A DNA stretch of 64,000 nt from Phoma sp. XZ068 (taxonomy: Eukaryota > Ascomycota > Dothideomycetes > Pleosporales > Didymellaceae). Both the position numbers and the translations under genes were made by a program. Where the stretch lies: contig RBKR01000008.1 of assembly GCA_004835665.1 (NCBI GenBank), positions 744,001-808,000 of the forward strand, in the 5' to 3' direction. Below are positions 57,075-64,000 of the stretch, in pieces (position 1 is the first letter of the stretch; the number at the start of each line of letters is the position of its first letter). Below the pieces are notes generated by a model. That model did no database searches, was not told the origin of the DNA, and worked only from the letters and a program-made list of their open reading frames with translations.

Positions 57075-60000
57075 ATGTTTTCCGCCTTCGCATCTACGAC
57101 CGACACAAATACACTCGATGACGACTCCGATATGTTCGATCAGTCTCACAATGACTTTCTGTCGCTACCAATGTCGCATGAAAGCATACATCTGAAGGGA
57201 GGCATCGCTCCCATGCCTGGGCTTAGTAACATTGGCTATGGCAGAGAATCGGCAACATCGTCCGTGCACTACGGCGACACATCGGACATCAGTCATCCAA
57301 ATGGCAGAGATTATAGAGAAGACTCTGCGCCTGCTGCTTTCATGAACACATATGGTCTCAATCTCACCCCTTCGCCGGTACCATATCCGAATACGCCACA
57401 CTCAACAGTGGAGAATGGGTCACACAGCATCAACGGTGTCCATGGTGTCAACTTGAATCAACAAGGCAATGCAGTCTTCAAGCCTGTTGATGGAAACGTC
57501 TCTCAGCGAGATGGTTCCTCGAAATTGAAAGATGCTTCTCTCAAGCAAAACTTCATGACAAGAACGCCACAGAGTTTGAGCCGCGAATCTCAACCATCGT
57601 CGACACCTGAGCTTCTGCAATCCAACGAGCGCTCTACGAAGCAACGACTAGCTAGCACTCCGAAAGGCAAGACGACCGAGCTGAGAGCGAACTCAAGCAT
57701 ACCCTCGGATCTTTCATGGCCAGAATTCGGGAGACAATGCATTCTAGCAGCAGAAAGCAGTAGACTCAACCCGTTTGCTTTGCACCCTGCGGAGTATAGA
57801 TTGCTACGGAATCATATCAACCACGCACAGGTCACCAGCTACCTCAATATTCGGAATGCGATCTTGAGACTATGGCACCGCAATCCCTTGGTCTACGTTT
57901 CCTTTGAAGAAGCCGCGGGCTGCACTCGAGATAAACGCTTCTTTGGATTAGCAAAAGTGGCATATTTGTGGCTGCTCAGAAATGGGTACATCAATTTCGG
58001 CTGTGTCGAGGTACCCAATACAATACCAGCAGTATCGAGACAAAAAGCAAAGGACACCCCACAGCGTACGATTGTCGTAGTCGGCGCTGGAATGTCAGGT
58101 CTTGGTTGTGCGCGGCAACTGCAGGGGTTATTCGCACAGCTGGCAGACCAACCCAATAACAACGACGAACGCCCACCAAAGATAATTATTCTCGAAGCTC
58201 GTCCACGTGTCGGTGGGAGAGTCTACTCTCATCCGTTCCTCGACCAGGCTAACTCTACTCTCCCTTCCGGACACCGCTGTACAGCTGAAATGGGCGCACA
58301 GATTGTTACAGGGTTCGAACATGGCAATCCTCTTAACGCTATCATTCGTGGACAGCTCGGTATACCTTACCACGGTCTACGCGACAACACGATACTCTAT
58401 GATTACGACGGTACAGTCGTAGATAGGGGTCAGGATATGCTAGTGGAAAAGCTGTATAACGACGTCTTGGAGCGAGCAAGCATATATCGAAACAAAGCGG
58501 CAGCACAACGAATCGTAGAAGGTGACCGCAATCTCATACTATTTGGGCGCGACACCAACGATAATGGAGGGCCAACGATTGCGGAGTTGGAAAATTCAGA
58601 TGCGCCCTTGTCTGTCAATGCGAAGAGCACAGCATCGACAACAGAAGAGAAGCCCACAACAGGAGTGGAAAAACTAGCTGGGAGAGCGTATCAGCTAAGC
58701 GCTGGTTTCAACCCAAACATCACAGCAGCCGAGCTGATACAAACTCTGGGTTGGAAGGTCAAAGCAGGTGTGTCAATGTCGCAGACGATAGATTTGGACG
58801 CAATTGCAAAGACGCCAGAGTTCCCTACATTGGGCCAGACTATGGACGAGGGTATCAAGCAATACCAAGCGATTGTCGACATGAAACCCAGAGATATGCG
58901 CTTGCTGAGCTGGCACCATGCCAATCTCGAATATGCCAATGCAGTTAGTGTCAACAAGCTCAGTTTGAGTGGTTGGGACCAGGATATGGGTAATGAGTTC
59001 GAAGGCGAGCACTCAGAGGTCATAGGAGGTTACCAGCAAGTGCCACGCGGATTGTGGAAGTGTCCGAGCCAACTGGATGTTCGTTTCAATACACCGATCA
59101 AGGCAATCCGCTACAACACCGAGGAACAACAGACTGGGAAAGCGGCCACAATCGAATGCACAAACGGACAGTCCTTCGAGGCTGACCGAGTCATAATAAC
59201 AACCCCGCTAGGGGTATTGAAATCCGGATCCATAACGTTTCAACCGCCCCTTCCAGACTGGAAACATGATGTGATTGAGCGCATGGGCTTCGGACTACTC
59301 AACAAAGTAAGTGCCAAAACTCCTTGAGCCAGACGTGGACTAACAGTGCGGGCAGATTATCTTGGTCTACGAGAAAGCTTTCTGGGAACCTGACCGCGAC
59401 ATGTTTGGCCTCCTGAATGAAGCCGAGCACGAGGCTAGCCTCCGACCTGAAGACTACAACGCACGGCGAGGACGATTCTACCTATTTTGGAATTGTATCA
59501 AGACCAGTGGCAAACCAACGCTTGTTGCTCTCTTGGCCGGCGATGCCGCTCATTACGCCGAAGCAACATCAAATGACCAGTTGGTTAAAGAAGTCACCAA
59601 CCGACTTGACTCGATGTTTGCGCCAAACACCGTCCCACTACCCACCGAAACCATCGTCACGAGATGGAGCAAAGATCCCTTCGCTCGCGGTAGCTATTCG
59701 TTCGTTGGCGCAAAAACACAGCCGGGCGATTACGATGTCATGGCTCGACCTCATGGTCCACTGCACTTCGCAGGAGAAGCGACTTGCGGAACGCACCCTG
59801 CCACAGTGCATGGTGCATACCTGTCAGGTCTCCGAGCAGCCGCTGAAGTATACGAGACCATGACTGGACCTATCGAGGTCCCCCGTCCGTTGGTGGAGAA
59901 GAAGATCAAGGTTGAGCATTCTGCAACGCCCAGTTGGACGGACTTCAAACCAGGATTTGCGCCTGCAGTGGTGCCAACTCAGACAAACAAGACAGCACGA

Positions 60001-60471
60001 GCTCAACGAGACGAGGACTATGAAGCTGCTATCATCGGCGCCATCTTGGAGGAGATTGGTGAGCGACCACTGAAACCCGGGCGTTCTGGAGTGAATCCGT
60101 TCCTGCTGTTCACCAAGGATCACTGGTACGCTGTGAAGAAAGAGTGCGACGACGCCCGCGTAGCTGCTACTGGGAATTCAGAGGCAAAGGCATCCAAGCA
60201 GGAAGTTCGGATTGCTATTGGTCTCAAGTGGCGGACGGCGGGCGAAGACGTCAAGAAGCCATATCAGGACCAAGCTGATAACGCACGGGAGAGCGCGACG
60301 TCAAATGCAGCAGACTTCAAGGAGCGGGTAGCCCACTGGGATAGTGAGGCGGCGCGCATACGTCAAGAGTACATTCAGAAGAATCCTCCGCCTGGCGGGA
60401 ACGAGGACATGATATTGAACAGTCGCACAGCTATTGAGCTGGGAGCTGGCAAGCGACTTCGGCGGCTGTGA
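57075..60471 (+). CDS. LSD1-type histone demethylase (SWIRM, amine oxidase, HMG box)
   Basis: Two exons: 57075-59306 and 59356-60471, 1115 residues. The first ATG in frame is 57075; upstream codons remain open but lack ATG. Residues 1-200 are Ser/Asn-rich and disordered. A SWIRM domain follows (WPEFGRQCILAAESSRLNP to VAYLWLLRNGYINFG). The FAD fold begins at about 337 (VVVGAGMSGLGCAR), with an EARPRVGGRVYS block and a late FAGEATCGTHPATVHGAYLSG (in part) flavin motif. After residue 930 an HMG-box-like region (VNPFLLFTKDHWYAV, then LKWRTAGEDVKKPYQDQAD) is present, as in fungal LSD1 homologues. There is a long insert where the animal tower domain would be, but it lacks a clear coiled coil. Such enzymes oxidatively demethylate histone H3 lysine in the nucleus. 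Confidence 0.93.
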
Positions 60472-61460
60472 AGCACGGGTTTCTTATTATTTTTTGTTGT
60501 ATCAACATGTACTTGTATTTGCATTGGACTGCGCGGCACCGGCATTTCAACGGCGTTGGTGGGAGCTGCAGGTTTCAGACAGGCTCGTTCGAGAATCTGG
60601 AATCGAAGGCAGGCGGCTAAATAGTCGGAGGGCTTGTGGGGAGGGCTAGTGCACTTGCGCCATTTCATGTTTTGTGGCGTCCAACAGGTGAGCAGGCGGA
60701 GGAACAGTGGCCGATCAAAGAGAAACGGCACAGTTGGCGGGGACTGGTTGCAAGTAATGCAGTAATAGAGGTGTGACAGCTCATGCTGGGCGTGTTGTGC
60801 TTACGGTGTGCCTTCTAGAAGGATCAGCGTGTGTTCGCAGCACTAGGTGCCGGACGGTTGAGCGATATGGTTTGGAATCAAGCGACGTGACCGTGGACAC
60901 GGGTAAGCTAGCACACGAGGGCCAAGCATGGCGCCTCCGGGCAGGTTGCAGCGCTTGACAGCGTGGGAGGACACGCCATGTGGTTCGCGCACGGCAGATG
61001 CTGCTTCGGCCAGCGCTGCAGCGGTTGTAACACGGTGACACTGTCGATCGCTGGGCCATTCACTCCCGGCTGCAGGGTTGGTGGATAGGCTGGGTGGGGT
61101 CCAGTTGTGGGGAGACCGGGCGCTCGGAGTTGGCGCGAACTGGCAAGCAGGCCGCCTCTAGCTCCTCCAAGCCTCGTTGCTCTCGGGTTGATTCAAGACC
61201 ACCGGCCGTCGCTCGTCTCGTATGTGCTGGGCTGCGGGACTGTGCCGTGCGTGTGCTGCGTCCTCTCCACTGCTGCTTCGCTCCTTCCCCCATGCTGCCC
61301 TCCGCACGTTCACGTCACCCGGGCCTCTTTACCCCAGCATTCGCTCTCGCTCGCGCTACAACGGCATAAAGCCCGCGCCGCCTATGCCCTGCTCCGCCTG
61401 AACGACCACCGCCTGCCCGCCCTCACTGCTGCTGCGCGCCCGTCGCTGCGAGCTGCCACC
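60472..61460. other. Intergenic 1 kb, nothing recognised
   Basis: Between tandem plus-strand genes. The last 300 bases are C/T-rich and GC-rich, as expected for the CreB promoter and leader. Open frames at 61094-61369 and 61107-61562 overlap that leader and were not called. Confidence 0.5.
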
Positions 61461-63790
61461 ATGAGCTCGTTCTTCGGCCGCCTCAAGTCGGGCGCCGTGA
61501 GTGTCCCGCCCGCCGCAGTGCCCGCAATGGCTCCTACTGACGTTGCTGCAGGCCCCGGCTAGTCCAGCGACTGGCCACCCGGTTGCGAAGAAGGACCCCA
61601 ACGCGCCCGAGCCCACGCCGCTGGAGAAGCTGCTGGCGAACGCCGGCCCTCTGCGCGGCGACGGCAGCGACAAGTTCTTCGGCTTCGAAAATGTGAGTGC
61701 GCCCGTACCCTGCGCCTGTGGGGGACCTGCTTGCTAACGTGGCGGTGCCTGCAGTTTGGAAGTACCTGGTATGCACTCCACGCCCGTCGCGGCCCCCACC
61801 AACGCTGACACTCCCCTCCAGCTACTGCAACTCGGTCGTGCAGTGCCTCTACTACTCAGTGCCCTTTCGAGAACAGGTCATCAACTTCCCCGCCCGCTCC
61901 GCCCCCGAAACCCTGGAACGCCCCCAGTCCCTCCCACGCATCAACACAAACCTCCAGAATGGGCCCCAGTCGGCACTTTCGCCAGCAGGGCGCAACTCGC
62001 TGTCGAGCCCCACTTCACGAGCACCAGTCAAGCCAGTCACAACACCAGGCGCCCCTGGGCAACCCCTCAAGCCTGAAGATAACAAGGATTCGCCCGAGTA
62101 CAAGAAGAAGCAGGCGCTGGCTGCAGGGCCCGTGCTGACCATGGACTACGAAAACTCAAAGGCATACGGCATGTCAGAGTCGCTATTCACGTCATTGAAG
62201 GACATCTTCGAGGCCATGATAGCGCATAGGTCACGCATGGGTGTAGTCAGCCCGCACAAATTTCTCGAGATCCTGCGCCGCGACAACGAGATGTTCCGTA
62301 CGCCAATGCACCAAGACGCGCACGAGTTCCTGAACCTGCTGCTCAACGAAGTCGTGGAGAACGTGGAAACATTCTCCAAGTCGCGGATAACAGAAGTGGG
62401 AGAGACGGAGCAGGACGGCGCAGTTGCACCAGTAGCCGCCAACACCAACACCGGTTGGGTCCATGAACTATTCGAAGGCACACTGACATCTGAGACGCGA
62501 TGTCTGACGTGTGAGAACACTTCTCAACGGGACGAGGCATTCCTGGATCTGTCAGTTGATCTCGAGCAGCACTCATCAGTAACAAGCTGTTTGCGAAAGT
62601 TTTCCGAGGAAGAGATGCTGTGCGAGCGTAACAAGTTCCACTGTGACAACTGCGGAGGCTTGCAAGAAGCGGAAAAAAGGATGAAGATCAAGCGGTTACC
62701 GAAGATCTTAGCGCTGCACCTAAAGCGTTTCAAGTATACAGAGGATCTGCAGAGGCTACAGAAGCTCTTCCACCGTGTCGTATACCCGTACTATCTCCGA
62801 CTATTCAACACTACAGACGATGCAGAAGACCCCGACAGACTCTACGAGTTGTACGCCGTCGTCGTCCACATCGGCGGCGGCCCTTACCATGGCCACTATG
62901 TATCAATCATCAAGACGCAAGACCGTGGCTGGCTCCTCTTCGACGACGAAATGGTCGAACCTGTCGATAAAGCCTACGTGCGCAACTTTTTCGGCGGCGA
63001 GAACGTCCTTGCATGCGCTTACGTCCTCTTCTATCAAGAGACGACAGAGGAGGCCATGATGAAAGAGCAAGAAGCCGACGCACGCGAAGCCGCTGCAAAG
63101 CAGGCCTCGGAACTTAACCCTGAAGCTGTCGCCGTCAGTGCCACAGCACCAAAGACAAACGGTGCAACAAATGGCTTCGGCCACTCACACCACCTTTCCA
63201 TAGCACAGACGCCAACTATCGAAGAGGAGGATCAGTTTGCAAGTCTCAACCACGCTGCGACCGCTCCAGCTCTCAACCCGACCGAGCACGTTCACCCCGT
63301 TGAGCATGTCACCACCAACATACCCGGCCTCGGTGCGAAAAAGAGTAATGCAGGACTCGGCCTATTCGGCAAGAAGAACAAGGCCGAAGAAAAGGAACGC
63401 AAAGCCGCCGAGAAAGAGCTGGAAGCACAAGCCAAGCAGAAACGCAAGGAAATGGAACAGCAACGGCGCAACAACTACAAGCGGCAGGAGGAAGAGCTAC
63501 AAGCCGCCCTTGCCGCATCGAAAGAATCCGCAGCCGAGGAAATGAAGAAGCGCGGCACCGAAGACACAGGCGCTGCACCGGGAACACCAAAGGACGCCAA
63601 CGGCGTCGGCAGCCTAAGCAAGGCCTCTGGCCTCAGCAGATTCAGACACAGCAGCATGAGTCTAAAGACCAAGCCCAAATTCTGGGGCAGCAAGGACAAG
63701 GGCGAGCACAACGGGGACGAAGCAGCCGGCAACGGCGACGACCCCAAGAGTCACGGCCTGGGCAGGAAGAAGAGCGTATTCAAGTTCTGA
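61461..63790 (+). CDS. creB: CreB/USP12-46-type ubiquitin carboxyl-terminal hydrolase
   Basis: Four exons: 61461-61496, 61552-61692, 61755-61768 (14 bases) and 61822-63790, 719 residues. Spliced, the protein starts MSSFFGRLKSGAAPASPATG and gives PTPLEKLLANAGPLRGDGSDKFFGFENF (in part), then the Cys box GSTCYCNSVVQCLYYSVPF. The catalytic Cys codon is split between exons 3 and 4. A zinc-binding set follows (CLTCENTS, then CDNCGG). The His box reads HIGGGPYHGHYVSIIK, with a third-residue block LFDDEMVEPV. The C-terminal 150 residues are Ala/Glu/Lys-rich coiled-coil. In Aspergillus, CreB with its WD partner CreC deubiquitinates proteins in carbon catabolite repression; animal counterparts are USP12/USP46. 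No CreC gene is in this window. Confidence 0.94.
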
Positions 63791-64000
63791 ACACCCTTCG
63801 TATTGTTACCGTAAGTTCAAACGCTATCGTTACGCATGTGCATCAGGTGCGAGATAGAGATGGGCGTTGTTTGTTGGTGATGGGAATTCCATGTCCAAGC
63901 AAGGCATTTGTGCATATCAGACTTGGGGCGTAGCTCTTAAAATTGGAGCGCTGTTCTTGTTGCATCCATCCGTGTGTTCTACTTGTTTGGTGGAGAGGCA
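63791..64000. other. CreB 3' flank at window edge
   Basis: Final 210 bases. Nothing recognised. Confidence 0.4.

Noticed and set aside
1..64000. Biosynthetic gene cluster, transposon or horizontally acquired island
   Set aside because: Genes belong to unrelated housekeeping pathways; no synthase, transposase, reverse transcriptase or terminal repeats were seen, and I found no abrupt shift in base or codon use.

Overview
This window is nuclear DNA from a filamentous ascomycete (Pezizomycotina). Genes are single-copy and closely spaced on both strands, with short GT-AG introns of about 46-200 bases, GCTAAC-type branch points and GTAAGT/GTATGT donors. Diagnostic families include a Zn2Cys6 transcription factor, a HET-domain protein, an RCR-type protein and a CreB deubiquitinase. 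A Dothideomycete is my best guess, but that is inference from overall style. I found no tRNA, rRNA, CRISPR array, or recognisable intact transposon.

Layout. 1-4.6 kb: a Zn2Cys6 regulator cut by the window edge, and a HET-domain protein. 4.9-8.5 kb: a divergent pair of mitochondrial genes (AIM17-like dioxygenase and thiamine pyrophosphate carrier TPC1), then a DsbA-like thioredoxin-fold protein. 9-19 kb: an ANCHR-like B-box protein, a membrane-anchored DUF3712 protein, a GPATCH11-like protein, ORC3, and the divergent pair BNA1 / CTR copper transporter. 20-29.7 kb: cytochrome b5-fused fumarate reductase, a TED1-like ER phosphoesterase, alanyl-tRNA synthetase, a conserved acidic-tailed protein of unknown function, and an RCR-like PPxY membrane protein. 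31-36.3 kb: the large chromatin reader SNT2, followed by a gene-poor 3 kb. 39.5-47.8 kb: a small secreted Cys-rich GPI protein, the MPH1 helicase, a rhodanese-type phosphatase/reductase and ERO1. 49.6-64 kb: arginine-specific carbamoyl-phosphate synthase large subunit, LCL3, an LSD1-like histone demethylase and a CreB-like ubiquitin protease.

Most genes are housekeeping and are not a pathway cluster. There are three functional themes: mitochondria (AIM17, TPC1, CPA2, LCL3, the AlaRS isoform, possibly BNA1), chromatin and DNA maintenance (ORC3, SNT2, MPH1, LSD1), and the ER/secretory route (TED1, ERO1, RCR).

The most unusual signal is in gene structure. CPA2 can only encode the invariant NYNPET core of carbamoyl-phosphate synthases if a 3-base exon (one Tyr codon) and a 15-base exon are spliced in. 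In the CreB gene a 14-base exon carries the catalytic Cys box and splits the Cys codon across an intron. The alanyl-tRNA synthetase gene has two in-frame starts that would give mitochondrial and cytosolic forms, and BNA1 has an unexpected presequence-like N-terminus. Several small tandem repeats are also noted.

All exon models were built by hand from splice signals, reading phase and family motifs; none was checked against transcripts.
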